DNA of 64,000 bases from CAMLOF01 sp041913045 (GCA_041913045.1 JAYSGB010000005.1:1-64000), one strand, 5' to 3'; counted from the first letter of the stretch, positions 8,649 to 17,843 are shown. Notes: a model not told the origin generated them from the sequence alone. Program-made: numbers and translations.

Positions 8649-9317
8649 ATGCCAGCCATGCGCCCCCGCCAATTCGACCTGATCGCCTTCGACTGGGATG
8701 GCACCCTGTTTGATTCCACCGCCATCATCGTACGCTGCATACAGGCGGCGGTGCGCGACGTTGGCGGGCAGGTTCCCACCGACGAGGCCGCGTCCTACGT
8801 GATTGGTATGGGTTTGATGCAGGCATTGGCGCATGCCGCGCCGGACGTGCCGCCCGAGCGGTATCCGCTTCTGGGGGACCGTTATCGCCACCATTACTTT
8901 GCCAGCCAGCACGATATTTCGATGTTCCAGGGCGTGTTGCCCTTGCTGCACGATTTGAGGGCGCGCAACCATTGGCTCACGGTGGCCACTGGCAAAAGCA
9001 GGCGCGGGCTGGACGAAGCCTTGCGTCACGTGGACCTGCATGGCTTGTTTGACGGCTCCCGCACCGCAGACGAGACGGCGGGCAAGCCCAGCCCCCTGAT
9101 GTTGAATGAGCTGATGCGCGAATTTGGGGTGGACCCGGAACGCACGCTGATGATCGGTGACACCACGCACGACCTGCAGATGGCGGTGAATGCTGGTTGC
9201 GCAAGCGTTGGGGTCAGCTATGGCGCCCATGACCCCGATGGGTTTGCCGAGTTCCGGCCGCGCTTCGTGGCCCATTCGGTGGCCGAGCTGCACGACTGGC
9301 TGCGCAACAACGCTTGA
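8649..9317 (+). CDS. gph: HAD-family hydrolase, phosphoglycolate phosphatase type
   Basis: 222 residues. Motif I is the DWDGTLFDS near residues 15-23, with the Asp nucleophile. Motif II Thr/Ser is in LTVATGKSRRGLD, and motif IV is IGDTTHDLQMAVNAG. The cap region between motifs I and II fits the Gph/PGP subclass, which dephosphorylates 2-phosphoglycolate, but HAD specificity cannot be fixed from motifs. Starts at 8649 and 8658 are both possible and neither has a clear ribosome binding site. A strong terminator lies immediately upstream, so expression needs read-through or a promoter inside the H-NS gene. Confidence 0.85.
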   Translation: MPAMRPRQFDLIAFDWDGTLFDSTAIIVRCIQAAVRDVGGQVPTDEAASYVIGMGLMQALAHAAPDVPPERYPLLGDRYRHHYFASQHDISMFQGVLPLLHDLRARNHWLTVATGKSRRGLDEALRHVDLHGLFDGSRTADETAGKPSPLMLNELMREFGVDPERTLMIGDTTHDLQMAVNAGCASVGVSYGAHDPDGFAEFRPRFVAHSVAELHDWLRNNA

Positions 9318-9327
9318 GGGCGGGCGC

Positions 9328-9945
9328 TCAGGGGGTGGCACAGCCCCAATAGTGGTAGCCCAGGGTGTGGGGCCGCATCAGGTAGCGCTGCTCCAGTTCC
9401 GGCAAGACAAAACCCGCGTCGCGCAGCAGCCGTGGCACGTCGCGCGTCAGGTGGCAGCCACCGGCGCAGGGGCTCCACCATGGCTCGAGGAGGCGTTGCC
9501 AGCGTTGCACGGCGGGTTCCGGCGACAATCCGTGCTCGCAAAACAGCAGTTGCCCTTGCGGCGCCAGCACGCGGCGCATTTCACGCAGGGCGGCCAGCGG
9601 CTCGGGAATGGAGCACAGCGTCCAGGTCATCACCACCGTGTCGAAGCTGTGGTCGGGCAGGGGAATGCGCTCGGCCGACAGGCCCAGCAGTTCCACAGGC
9701 AACCCGGCACGTTCGGCCCGCTGGCGTGCCAGGCGGTGCAGGCTTTCGGCCGGGTCCAGCACGGTGAGGCTTTGCACCTGCTGGCGATCGTAGTGACGCA
9801 GGTTGAGCCCCGTGCCCACGCCCACTTCCAGCACCCGCCCGTGTGCCCGCGGCACTAGGGCCTGGCGCTGGCGCGTGGCCAGGGGCAGGCCGCATCCCCA
9901 GTCGATGAGGCAGGGCAGGATGTGACGCTCGTACCAGGTGCTCAT
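9328..9945 (-). CDS. Class I SAM-dependent methyltransferase
   Basis: 205 residues. Motif I VLEVGVGTGLNLRHY (about 38-52) and an acidic LTVLDPAESL strand define a Rossmann-type S-adenosylmethionine binding fold of the UbiE/Methyltransf_11 kind. SFDTVVMTWTLCSIP matches the post-motif region, and several Cys and Trp residues follow. Start taken at the MSTWYERHILP ATG; the frame is open 16 codons upstream without better support. The substrate is unknown (lipid, quinone or small molecule). It is convergent with gph and divergent from ylqF. Confidence 0.85.
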   Translation of the reverse strand: MSTWYERHILPCLIDWGCGLPLATRQRQALVPRAHGRVLEVGVGTGLNLRHYDRQQVQSLTVLDPAESLHRLARQRAERAGLPVELLGLSAERIPLPDHSFDTVVMTWTLCSIPEPLAALREMRRVLAPQGQLLFCEHGLSPEPAVQRWQRLLEPWWSPCAGGCHLTRDVPRLLRDAGFVLPELEQRYLMRPHTLGYHYWGCATP

Positions 9946-10018
9946 GCGCCTATTGTGGTGCACGCTGGGTGGGCGTGACGTGCACAATCGCACCAGTTAT
10001 ACAGAAACGGAAACAGAC

Positions 10019-10960
10019 ATGTCGGTACAGTGGTTCCCCGGTCACATGCATGCGACCAAGAAGGCCATTCTTGAACGCATCAAAGGCATTGACGTCATCA
10101 TTGAAATGCTCGACGCCCGCCTGCCCGGCTCCAGCGCCAACCCAATGCTGGCCTCTATTACCGAGGGCAAGGCGACACTGAAGGTGCTCAACAAGCAGGA
10201 CTTGGCAGACCCGGTACGCACCGAGGCCTGGCTGGCGCACTACAACGCACAGCCGGGCACACGGGCCATTGGGCTGGACGCAGGCATGACGGCACCTGCG
10301 CGCGCCATCATCGCGGCCTGCCGCGAGTTGGCACCGAACCGTGGCGGCATGGTCAAGCCTTTGCGGGTGCTCATTGGCGGCATTCCCAACGTGGGCAAGT
10401 CCACGCTCATCAATACGCTGGTAGGCAAGCGCGCCGCCAAGACGGGTGACGAAGCGGGCGTGACCAAGCAGGAACAACGCATCGCGCTGGCCGACGACTT
10501 TTACCTTTACGACACGCCGGGCATGCTGTGGCCCAAGATCATCGTGCCGCAAAGCGGCTACCACCTGGCGGCCAGCGGCGCGGTGGGGCGCAACGCGTAT
10601 GACGAGGAAGAGGTGGCGCTGGAATTGCTGAAGGTTGTACAGAAGCCCTATGGGGCCATGTTGGAGGAACGCTACAAATGGGGCCTTTCGCCCGAGCAGG
10701 TGGCGGGCATGAAGGACGACGAACTTCTGGCTGCCATCGGGCGCAAGCGCGGCGCCTTGCTGCCCGGTGGACGGCTCAACGCGCAGAAGGCCGCAGAGAT
10801 TCTGCTCACCGACTTCCGCAGCGGCACCCTGGGGCGCATCACGCTGGAAACGCCTGAAGAGTACGCCCAATGGCTCAAGGCGGCGCTGAAGGTGGAGGCC
10901 GAACTGGCCGCCGAGCGCAAGGCACGCCAGGCAGACCGCCGGGGCGGCGCCCGCCGCTGA
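10019..10960 (+). CDS. ylqF: Ribosome biogenesis GTPase YlqF/RbgA
   Basis: 313 residues. A circularly permuted GTPase that assists late 50S subunit assembly. The permutation shows as the G4 motif NKQD (about residue 60) preceding G1 GIPNVGKST and G3 DTPGMLWP. The N-terminus QWFPGHMHATKKA is characteristic. The start at 10019 matches the family N-terminus; no strong Shine-Dalgarno is present. The C-terminal tail is basic and disordered. lexA follows 199 bases downstream. Confidence 0.94.
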   Translation: MSVQWFPGHMHATKKAILERIKGIDVIIEMLDARLPGSSANPMLASITEGKATLKVLNKQDLADPVRTEAWLAHYNAQPGTRAIGLDAGMTAPARAIIAACRELAPNRGGMVKPLRVLIGGIPNVGKSTLINTLVGKRAAKTGDEAGVTKQEQRIALADDFYLYDTPGMLWPKIIVPQSGYHLAASGAVGRNAYDEEEVALELLKVVQKPYGAMLEERYKWGLSPEQVAGMKDDELLAAIGRKRGALLPGGRLNAQKAAEILLTDFRSGTLGRITLETPEEYAQWLKAALKVEAELAAERKARQADRRGGARR

Positions 10961-10989
10961 GCGCTTGTGCACAACTTGCCGTGTGTAAC

Positions 10990-11014
10990 AGTTGTCCCGG
11001 TTTTTCTGGGACAA
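10990..11014 (+). terminator. Hairpin downstream of ylqF, possible terminator
   Basis: GTTGTCCC and GGGACAAC form a perfect 8-bp stem around a 9-base loop. No T run follows, so it may be a factor-dependent terminator or a 3'-end stabilising structure. Confidence 0.4.
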
Positions 11015-11123
11015 CCTTGTGAATAAGTTCTGGGCATGTCGGTATGGGCGTGGCAAGTGCTTGATTTGCCTGGGAAGAAGTTGCCCTGCCGAAAAAATGG
11101 GCACAGTTCACAGGGTTTTGCAT

Positions 11124-11141
11124 ACTGTTGTTTGATACAGT
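11124..11141 (+). promoter_or_regulatory. LexA (SOS) box upstream of lexA
   Basis: ACTGTTGTTTGATACAGT is a CTG-N10-CAG dyad with extended symmetric ends, ending 19 bases before the lexA ATG. It is the expected autoregulatory site. Confidence 0.88.
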
Positions 11142-11159
11142 TGTGGCAAAGGGCTTGCC

Positions 11160-11813
11160 ATGACCGATTCCACTCCGCTCACCCCGCGCCAGCGCGACAT
11201 CCTCTCCTTCATTGAAAAGGCCGTGCGCGAGCAGGGCGCCCCGCCCACGCGGGTAGAGATAGCACAGGCTTTTGGCTTCAAGTCGCCCAACGCGGCAGAA
11301 GAACACTTGCGGGCCCTGGCGCGCAAGGGGGTGATTGAACTGGTGGGCGGCACCTCACGTGGCATTCGCCTGCGTGGCGGTGCCCCGCGCCAGGTGGAAC
11401 TGCCCATGCCCGGCCTGGCGCAGTTGACGCTGCCGCTGATCGGCCGGGTGGCGGCGGGCTCACCCATCCTGGCGCAGGAGCATGTGGAAGCTTCCTACCC
11501 GGTGGACCCGCGCCTGTTCGAGCGTCGGCCCGACTACCTGTTGCGGGTGCGCGGCCTGTCCATGCGCGACGCAGGCATCCTGGAAGGCGATCTGCTGGCC
11601 GTCCACGCCACCCGCGAGGCGCGCGACGGCCAGACGGTGGTGGCGCGCCTTGGCGACGACGTAACGGTCAAGCGCCTGCGCCGCACACCCCGTGGAGTTG
11701 TGCTGGAGGCGGCCAACCCTGCTTTTGCCGACATTGAAGTGGGCCCCGCTGATGCGCTGGAGATTGAAGGCGTGGTGGTGGGATTGGTTCGCCCCACGCT
11801 GGGCGGCACCTGA
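11160..11813 (+). CDS. lexA: SOS repressor LexA
   Basis: 217 residues. LexA represses SOS genes and is inactivated by RecA-stimulated self-cleavage. The N-terminal winged helix begins LTPRQRDILSFIEK with recognition-helix region PPTRVEIAQAFGFKS. The cleavage pair is A99-G100 (GRVAAGSP), with catalytic S134 (RGLSMRD) and K171 (DDVTVKRL). A LexA box lies just upstream. It is convergent, with a 14-base gap, to dnaE2, so the two ends of the SOS block each carry their own LexA site. Confidence 0.97.
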   Translation: MTDSTPLTPRQRDILSFIEKAVREQGAPPTRVEIAQAFGFKSPNAAEEHLRALARKGVIELVGGTSRGIRLRGGAPRQVELPMPGLAQLTLPLIGRVAAGSPILAQEHVEASYPVDPRLFERRPDYLLRVRGLSMRDAGILEGDLLAVHATREARDGQTVVARLGDDVTVKRLRRTPRGVVLEAANPAFADIEVGPADALEIEGVVVGLVRPTLGGT

Positions 11814-11827
11814 GCTTTTGATCCGGT

Positions 11828-14800
11828 TCAGCGGAAGTCCCGGCTGCGCGTGGGCAGGTCGCCCAGCAACGCCGTCAGGTCGGCCAGGTGGCCCGCGACC
11901 AGATGGCAGACCTCGCCTTCGCGCTGCCACTGCCCATGCACCGCCAGCAGGCGGGATTCCACCAGCACACGCCCCAGGCGTTCGCGCAGTCGGGGCCAGA
12001 CGATCACCTGCACGGTGCCGGTTTCGTCTTCCAGTGTGACAAAGACCACGCCTTTGGCGGTGCCCGGGCGTTGCCGTGCAGTCACCAGGCCGCAGGCGCG
12101 CACCAGCCGCCCGTGGGGCAGGGCCTGCAAGGCTTGCGCGGTTTGCAGGCGCTGGCGTTCCAGGCGTGGGCGCAGCAGCGCCAGCGGGTGGCTGCGCAAG
12201 GTCAGCCCCAGACTGGTGTAGTCGAAGAGCACGTCCTCGCCTTCAGGCGGGGGCGGCAGGGTGCAGGCTTCTTCATGCACCGGGGCCTCACGTAGCAGGG
12301 GCGGGGCGGGCGTGTTCAACGCACTGGCCTGCCACACCTGCTGGCGGCGGTGCCCGCTCAGGCTGCGCAGGGCGTCGGCCTCGGCCAGCAGGCGCAACTC
12401 CTGCGGGGCAAGGCTGGCCAGCCGCGCCAGTTCGTCCACGCTGGCAGGAGCATGGGTTGAGCGGGCTTGTGCAATCCGCCCGACGCAGTCTTTTGACAAG
12501 CCTTTGACCAGGTGCAAACCGAGCCGCACCTGGGGTTGGGAGCTGTGTGCAGTGCCTGCCTCCAGCCCGCTGTGCCAGCCGCTGTGCAACACGTCCACCG
12601 GGTGCACGGTCACACCATGGCGGCGGGCGTCCTGCACCAGTTGGGCTGGGGCGTAGAACCCCATGGGCTGGGCGTTGAGCAGGGCGACCAGAAAGCACGC
12701 GGGTTCGTGGCATTTGAGCCAGGCACTGGCATACACCAGCAGCGCAAAACTGGCAGCGTGGCTTTCGGGGAAGCCGTATTCCCCAAAACCTTCGATCTGG
12801 CGAAAGATCGCCTCGGCGAAGTCTTGCGGGTAGCCTTTGGCCAGCATGCCGCCGATCAGCCGGTCGCGGAAGCGGTCCACACCCCCCTTGCGCCGCCAGG
12901 CGGCCATGGAGCGCCGCAGAGCGTCGGCCTCGCCGGGGGTGAAGTCGGCGGCGATCATGGCGATCTGCATCACCTGCTCCTGGAAGATGGGCACGCCCAG
13001 TGTGCGTTTCAGGGCCGGGCGCAAGGCTTCGTTGGGCAATTCCAGCGGCAGGCCTTGGCGTTGGCGTTCACGGGCTTTCAGGTAGGGGTGGACCATGCCG
13101 CCCTGGATAGGCCCGGGGCGCACGATGGCCACCTCCACCACCAGGTCGTAGTAGTTGCGGGGGCGCAGGCGCGGCAGCATGCTCATCTGGGCGCGGCTTT
13201 CGATCTGGAACACCCCTACCGTGTCGGCGGCGCAGATCATGTCGTAGGTGGCCGGGTCTTCCGGGGGGATGTCGGCCAGTGTCAGGGTTCGTCCGTGCCG
13301 TTGACCCACCATCTGCAAAGTCTGCTTCAGGGCGCTGAGCATGCCGAGCGCCAGCACGTCCACCTTGAGCAGGCCCAGGGCGTCGATGTCGTCCTTGTCC
13401 CATTCGATGGTGGTGCGGCCCGCCATCGCGGCGGGCACCACGGGCACGGTGGAGGTGAGCCGGTCGCCGGTGAGCACGAAGCCGCCGGTGTGCTGTGACA
13501 GGTGGCGCGGAAACCCCGTGAGCGTGTTCACCAGCGTCTGGATCTGTGCCCAGCGCGGGTGTTCGGCAGTGAGTGTGGCGGGGTCTAGCCCGAAGGCGCG
13601 CGCCACGTCGCGCAGCGCGCTGCGTTCCCGGTAGGTGATGACGGTGGCCGTGAGCGCGGCACGTTCACGCCCGTACTTGAGGTAAAGGTACTGGATGATT
13701 TCCTCCCGCCGGTGGTGCTCGAAGTCCACGTCGATGTCGGGTGGCTCGTTGCGCTCGCGGCTGATGAAGCGCTCGAACAGCAGGTTGCCGCGCTCCGGGT
13801 CCACCTCGGTGATGCCCAGGCAGTAGCACACCACCGAATTGGCGGCCGAGCCCCGCCCCTGGCACAGGATGTTGCGCTGGCGGGCGACTTTGACAATGTC
13901 ATGCACCGTGAGGAAGTATTTTTCGTAACCCAGCTCACCGATCAGGGCCAGTTCTTTTTCGATCTGCTCACCGATTTTTTCGGGCAGCCCTTGCGGGTAG
14001 CGATCGCGCGCTCCGGTCAGGGTGAGCTGGCGAAGGTGGCTGGCCGGGGTTTCGCCTTTGGGGACCACCTCTTCGGGGTATTCGTAGCGCAGCTCGCCCA
14101 GGTTGAAGGTGCACTGTTGGGCAATGTGCAGGCTTTCGGCCAGCCAGCCGGGCGGGTGGATCTGGGCCAGGCGTTCGCGGTGGCGCAGGTGCCGTTCGGC
14201 GTTGGGCTGCAAGGCCAGGCCGCAGGCGTGCAGGGGCTGGCCCAGGCGCACGGCGGTGAGCACGTCTTGCAGGGGCTTGCGGGCACGCTGGTGCATGTGC
14301 ACGTTGCCACTGGCCACCACTTTCAGGTGCTGTCGCTGGGCGGCTTGCGCCAGTTGCTGGGCCCAGTGGGCATCGTCCAGCTGACCGTGCAATTCGGCGG
14401 CCAGCCACCCGCGCTGCGGGAAGTGCTGGTGCAGCCATTGCCCCAGGACGTCCAGGTCGTGGGCCAGGGCGGCCTCGGGCAGCGTTGGACAGGCGTCGCG
14501 CCAGGGGGCCAGCAAGGCCAGCAGGTTGTTCGTGGGCAGTGGGGGCCAGTTGTCCTGCCAATCCAGGTGCACCGGCAGGCGCTCCAGCCCGGGCCCCTGC
14601 TCGCGTGCATGCGGTGCATCGCGGCGCCGGGCGTGGGTGATGAATTCGCAGAGCTGGGCATGTCCGCTGCGGTTCTTGGCCAGCAGCACCAGGGTGAAAC
14701 CTTGCAGCCCCAGGGCCGGTGCTTGCACCCGGAACTCCGCACCGATGATGAGGTGCAGTTTCAGTTCGCGGGCTCGCACGTGGGCGCGCACCACGCCCGC

Positions 14801-14953
14801 GATGGAGCAGGCGTCGGTCAGTGCCAGGGCACTGTAGCCCAGCGCATGGGCGCGTTCCACCAGCTCCTCGGGGTGGGAGGCGCCACGCTGGAAGCTGAAG
14901 TTGCTCAGGGCATGCAACTCAGCGTAGCCAGGCGGGGTAATCGCTTCAGCCAT
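11828..14953 (-). CDS. dnaE2: Error-prone DNA polymerase DnaE2 (ImuC)
   Basis: 1041 residues, a C-family polymerase used for SOS-induced mutagenic translesion synthesis together with ImuA and ImuB. N-terminal PHP domain (ELHALSNFSFQRGASHPEEL...ALTDACSIAG), then palm and finger regions including the acidic PPDIDVDFEH and VKVDVLALGML, and a C-terminal OB fold (VRACGLVTARQ...TVQVIVWPRL). The ATG at 14953 overlaps the imuB stop by 8 bases (ATGGCTGA), implying translational coupling. The frame extends a further 127 codons upstream, but that part lies inside imuB. Last gene of the SOS-regulated imuA-imuB-dnaE2 operon. Confidence 0.96.
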   Translation of the reverse strand: MAEAITPPGYAELHALSNFSFQRGASHPEELVERAHALGYSALALTDACSIAGVVRAHVRARELKLHLIIGAEFRVQAPALGLQGFTLVLLAKNRSGHAQLCEFITHARRRDAPHAREQGPGLERLPVHLDWQDNWPPLPTNNLLALLAPWRDACPTLPEAALAHDLDVLGQWLHQHFPQRGWLAAELHGQLDDAHWAQQLAQAAQRQHLKVVASGNVHMHQRARKPLQDVLTAVRLGQPLHACGLALQPNAERHLRHRERLAQIHPPGWLAESLHIAQQCTFNLGELRYEYPEEVVPKGETPASHLRQLTLTGARDRYPQGLPEKIGEQIEKELALIGELGYEKYFLTVHDIVKVARQRNILCQGRGSAANSVVCYCLGITEVDPERGNLLFERFISRERNEPPDIDVDFEHHRREEIIQYLYLKYGRERAALTATVITYRERSALRDVARAFGLDPATLTAEHPRWAQIQTLVNTLTGFPRHLSQHTGGFVLTGDRLTSTVPVVPAAMAGRTTIEWDKDDIDALGLLKVDVLALGMLSALKQTLQMVGQRHGRTLTLADIPPEDPATYDMICAADTVGVFQIESRAQMSMLPRLRPRNYYDLVVEVAIVRPGPIQGGMVHPYLKARERQRQGLPLELPNEALRPALKRTLGVPIFQEQVMQIAMIAADFTPGEADALRRSMAAWRRKGGVDRFRDRLIGGMLAKGYPQDFAEAIFRQIEGFGEYGFPESHAASFALLVYASAWLKCHEPACFLVALLNAQPMGFYAPAQLVQDARRHGVTVHPVDVLHSGWHSGLEAGTAHSSQPQVRLGLHLVKGLSKDCVGRIAQARSTHAPASVDELARLASLAPQELRLLAEADALRSLSGHRRQQVWQASALNTPAPPLLREAPVHEEACTLPPPPEGEDVLFDYTSLGLTLRSHPLALLRPRLERQRLQTAQALQALPHGRLVRACGLVTARQRPGTAKGVVFVTLEDETGTVQVIVWPRLRERLGRVLVESRLLAVHGQWQREGEVCHLVAGHLADLTALLGDLPTRSRDFR

Positions 14954-16313
14954 AAAAGCCTTGCAGGAACCAGGTGGGCGATCCGCTGGTGCCTTGTTCC
15001 CGGAAAACCCACAGCAACCCGCCCTGGGGGCTTTGCGCGATGAAGTGGTCGCGCACCGCGGGCTGGGCATCCCACCAGTGGCCTTCCAGCCGCTGGGGGC
15101 CAGCCAGCAGGGCCAACGCTGCGCCTGCATGGCAAGGTTGGCCGTTGCGTGTGGGCAGCGCCTGGGGCGGGTCCACCAGCCAGTTGGGCTGCCAGGTAGC
15201 GTGCGCCTCATCTGCTTGCCGCGTTCGAGGGGCGCTGGCGGGCGGCGCAGCCTGGGCCGTTGCTGGTTGCCAAACCTGCATGTGCCCAGGGCGGTGGTCG
15301 GCCAGGGGCGTGCCTTGCAGCAGGTGTTCGGCACCCAGCCGGGCAGCCAGCCTTTCGAGCAGTTGGGGCCAGCGTTCGCCGCTGCGTTCTGTGGGGTCGG
15401 GCAGCAGGTTGGCGCTGCGGGTGGGCAGTGCTGCGGTTTCGGTGGCTTCCAGCCGCAGGGCCAGGGCGGGCGCTTGCAAGGTGGTGCGGGCCAGGTGTTC
15501 GCCCAGCAGTCGGCCCAGGTGAACCATGTCGCGCGTGGCCTCTGCGGTTCGCAGCCGCAATTGCCCTTCAGCGTCGTCGCCTCGCCGCCAACGGTCGTGT
15601 TCCCATCGCAGCAGCAATTCAGTCACACCTTGCTGACGCATCTGCAGCCAGGCTTGCAGTGCTTGAAGCAGACGGCGCGCGCCGAACAGCAGGCCTGCGG
15701 CGTGGTCAATACGTCCGGGCAATTCCAGCCGCAGGTTGAACCGCTCGGGCACCTGCACCCACGCATGGGTTTCCGAAACTTGGCCATAGGCCTGGTCCAG
15801 ACCCAGCAGCACAGCGGCTCCGAACCGCCTGGCAATGCTGGCGCGCGGCAGCCGCCGCAGGGCGCCCAGGGTGCGGCAACCCAGGCGGTGCAGGGTAGGC
15901 GCATGTTCGCGTGTGGCGGCCAGGCTGTGCAAAGGGAGCCGGTCGAGTGTTGGGGCCAGCAGCTGTGGCGGACAACGCAACAGCGGCAGGGTGGCGCTGG
16001 CAGCGTTATCGCCGGGCATGGCGCTTTGCCCTGCGTCTTGCCGTGCATGCAACAAAGCCAAGGCGGCCTGCCCTGTGGGGGCGCAGGCCATGGCCGTCAA
16101 CTGCCATTGCCCGGCTTCGCCGCGCAAACGCTCCAGCAAGGCAGCCTCTCCGCCAAAAAGGCGCAGGCTGGCTTCGGCCTCCAGCAGCAGCAGGCCGTCG
16201 GCCACGCACACCCGGGGGGTGAAGCGCAGCGCCCACCAGCAGGCGGGCAGCAGTGCTTCAGGCGCAGGTACGCCAGCCGGTACCGGTTCGGGGACGAAAG
16301 CGATCCACCACAT
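14946..16313 (-). CDS. imuB: ImuB, Y-family polymerase-like SOS mutagenesis protein
   Basis: 455 residues. ImuB is a catalytically dead Y-family relative that links ImuA and ImuC/DnaE2 to the beta clamp. The start MWWIAFVPEP and the following ACWWALRFTPRV...LLLEAEASLRLFGG are typical of ImuB. A little-finger-like region follows (GRIDHAAGLLFGARRLLQAL). As expected for ImuB, the N-terminal acidic metal ligands of active Y-family enzymes are not evident. The start at 16313 overlaps the end of imuA by 56 bases. The frame is open upstream, but that part lies within imuA and has shadow-like composition. Confidence 0.92.
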   Translation of the reverse strand: MWWIAFVPEPVPAGVPAPEALLPACWWALRFTPRVCVADGLLLLEAEASLRLFGGEAALLERLRGEAGQWQLTAMACAPTGQAALALLHARQDAGQSAMPGDNAASATLPLLRCPPQLLAPTLDRLPLHSLAATREHAPTLHRLGCRTLGALRRLPRASIARRFGAAVLLGLDQAYGQVSETHAWVQVPERFNLRLELPGRIDHAAGLLFGARRLLQALQAWLQMRQQGVTELLLRWEHDRWRRGDDAEGQLRLRTAEATRDMVHLGRLLGEHLARTTLQAPALALRLEATETAALPTRSANLLPDPTERSGERWPQLLERLAARLGAEHLLQGTPLADHRPGHMQVWQPATAQAAPPASAPRTRQADEAHATWQPNWLVDPPQALPTRNGQPCHAGAALALLAGPQRLEGHWWDAQPAVRDHFIAQSPQGGLLWVFREQGTSGSPTWFLQGFYG

Positions 16314-17037
16314 GGGCGTTCGGGCGGCTGTGGCCGCCGATGGGGTACACGTTGGCGCCTGTGTCTGCAGGCACGGGCATGCCAGCCAGCAGACGTTGCA
16401 CGTGCAGGCTGGCGGGCAGAATGATGGGGCGTTCCATTGGCGGGCCCCGGCGTTTGAGCATGTCCAGCCGCAGGCCGTTGGCGCCCAGGCTGCGCACCGC
16501 CAAGCGCAGCGGTGCAGGTGAGGCGGACGCAGAAGCCTCCAACGGGCGCCAGGCAAAGCACAAAGGCGTGCCTGAGGCTTGGGCGGCCAGGTGCAGTCTG
16601 CGCAGTTGCTCGGGTTGGGCTTGTGGCAACCACACCAGCAGGGCGCCCAGGTCGGGGCAACGCAAGGCTTGTTCAGCACTCCACAGCGCCAGGGCAGGCG
16701 TGCGGGCTTCGGCCAGCCAAAGGCGCTGGGCGGGCAGGCCTTGGGCGGCAAGAGCGCTCAGGTGGGGGCGATGCGGTGGTGCCACCACCAGCACCGGGCG
16801 TTCGGCGGCCACTGCACGCAGGGTGGGCAGCAGCAGGCGCCATTCCGGCAGGCAGCCCCCGCTGTGCAGCAACTCAACCAGCGCGCCCTGTGGCCAGCCC
16901 CCACCCGGCAACGCTGCGTCAAGAGCAGGGTGGCCGCTGGACGTGACCACGCCCCCGGTGTTTTCCAGCTGATCGCCACGCCAGACACCCGGCCAGAGGG
17001 GGGCGGCCAGAAGGGCGGATGTTTGGTGGTTGAACAT
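16258..17037 (-). CDS. imuA: ImuA, RecA-like SOS mutagenesis protein
   Basis: 259 residues. ImuA is a RecA-fold partner of the ImuB/DnaE2 translesion polymerase. Seen: HPALDAALPGGGWPQGALVELL (about 36-57), the signature of this family, and RecA-like strands (PVLVVAPPH, LGALLVWLPQAQ). The C-terminal 25 residues run on in-frame past the imuB start. First gene of the operon, preceded by a near-perfect LexA box 14 bases before the ATG, so the whole operon should be SOS-induced. No clear Shine-Dalgarno is seen. Confidence 0.92.
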   Translation of the reverse strand: MFNHQTSALLAAPLWPGVWRGDQLENTGGVVTSSGHPALDAALPGGGWPQGALVELLHSGGCLPEWRLLLPTLRAVAAERPVLVVAPPHRPHLSALAAQGLPAQRLWLAEARTPALALWSAEQALRCPDLGALLVWLPQAQPEQLRRLHLAAQASGTPLCFAWRPLEASASASPAPLRLAVRSLGANGLRLDMLKRRGPPMERPIILPASLHVQRLLAGMPVPADTGANVYPIGGHSRPNAHVVDRFRPRTGTGWRTCA

Positions 17038-17050
17038 GGGTGAACTTCAA

Positions 17051-17072
17051 ATACTGTATTTATGTACAGTAT
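17051..17072 (-). promoter_or_regulatory. LexA (SOS) box upstream of imuA
   Basis: ATACTGTA and TACAGTAT form an 8-bp perfect inverted repeat about a 6-base centre, containing CTG-N10-CAG. It lies 14 bases before imuA on the minus strand and about 100 bases before the divergent gene at 17175, so it could act on both. Confidence 0.92.
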
Positions 17073-17174
17073 AAGCGGGAGGGCCCATCATGCAATTGGC
17101 CCATCCCCAAGATGGGCCAGCGTCGAGGTGAATACACTGCAGGGTTACGCAACCCTTGTTCCGGCTCTTTGGGA

Positions 17175-17777
17175 ATGGATACTTTTTTTCTGGCAATGCT
17201 TGTGGCCCTGGGGGCCTTCACCCTCAAAGTGCGTGACGAGAAACGCCGTATGGCCCTGCTGGGCAGCCACCTGGGGCACTTCCAGATTGAAAAGCTCATG
17301 GCCCACCTGGCCCAGGGCTACATGCGTGCGCTTGACGAGAAAGACCCTGCTCGCCGCGAGCAGATCTGGCAGTTGCTGGAGGGAACAGAAACCTCTTTGA
17401 GCGACCAGTTTGGCCGTTTTACGCAGGAGTTTTCGCGCGTTTCACCCGAGCAGGCCAGGGTCTGCAAGGTGGCGGTACCTTACATCGACCGCTGGCTACC
17501 GCGCTCCACCATCGATTTGCGGCAAATGCTTGCTTTGCACGCGCAGGGCATTGCGACCGTGGTGGCCAATCGCAGCGGGTTGTCACCCAAGGCCAAGGCT
17601 TACATGCTGTCGGCCGAGCTGTACCTGATGCAGCACACCTGCCATTGGTTCTGCAAGTCACGCACCGTGGCGTCGGCACGCCTGCTGGCGCGGCACAAAA
17701 CGTCGTACCAGCAGGTGCTGGAGTCCGTATCGCCGCAAACGCGGCAGGCCTACGAAGCCTTGCTTGCCGGGCATTGA
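17175..17777 (+). CDS. Uncharacterised membrane-anchored protein divergent from imuA
   Basis: 200 residues, family not recognised. The first 18 residues (TFFLAMLVALGAFTLKV) form one likely transmembrane anchor. The rest is a soluble, mostly helical and basic domain with three Cys residues and a HTCHWFCKS motif near residue 155. I chose the ATG at 17175 because it puts the anchor at the N-terminus; an in-frame ATG at 17112 is possible. Its upstream region is shared with the imuA LexA box, so SOS control is conceivable but unproven. It is the last chromosomal gene before the integrated element, whose left boundary lies just past its stop. Confidence 0.7.
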   Translation: MDTFFLAMLVALGAFTLKVRDEKRRMALLGSHLGHFQIEKLMAHLAQGYMRALDEKDPARREQIWQLLEGTETSLSDQFGRFTQEFSRVSPEQARVCKVAVPYIDRWLPRSTIDLRQMLALHAQGIATVVANRSGLSPKAKAYMLSAELYLMQHTCHWFCKSRTVASARLLARHKTSYQQVLESVSPQTRQAYEALLAGH

Positions 17778-17787
17778 GCCCAGGGGC

Positions 17788-17806
17788 TGGTGCCGGGACG
17801 GCACTC
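17788..17806. other. Candidate attL core resembling the tRNA-Leu 3' end
   Basis: TGGTGCCGGGACGGCACTC matches the plus-strand 3' end of tRNA-Leu at 29952-29971 (TGGTGCGCGGGACGGGACTC) with one gap and one mismatch. It lies between the last chromosomal gene and the integrase. A degenerate copy of the tRNA end is what a tRNA-targeting integrase leaves at the far boundary, but the match is short and imperfect. Confidence 0.4.
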
Positions 17807-17843
17807 ACACTTCAGAGGGGAAACAGGGCAAAATCCAAAAAAG

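Noticed and set aside
13712..15043. A 443-codon plus-strand frame opposite dnaE2
   Set aside because: Antisense shadow of dnaE2; no domain and no supporting start.
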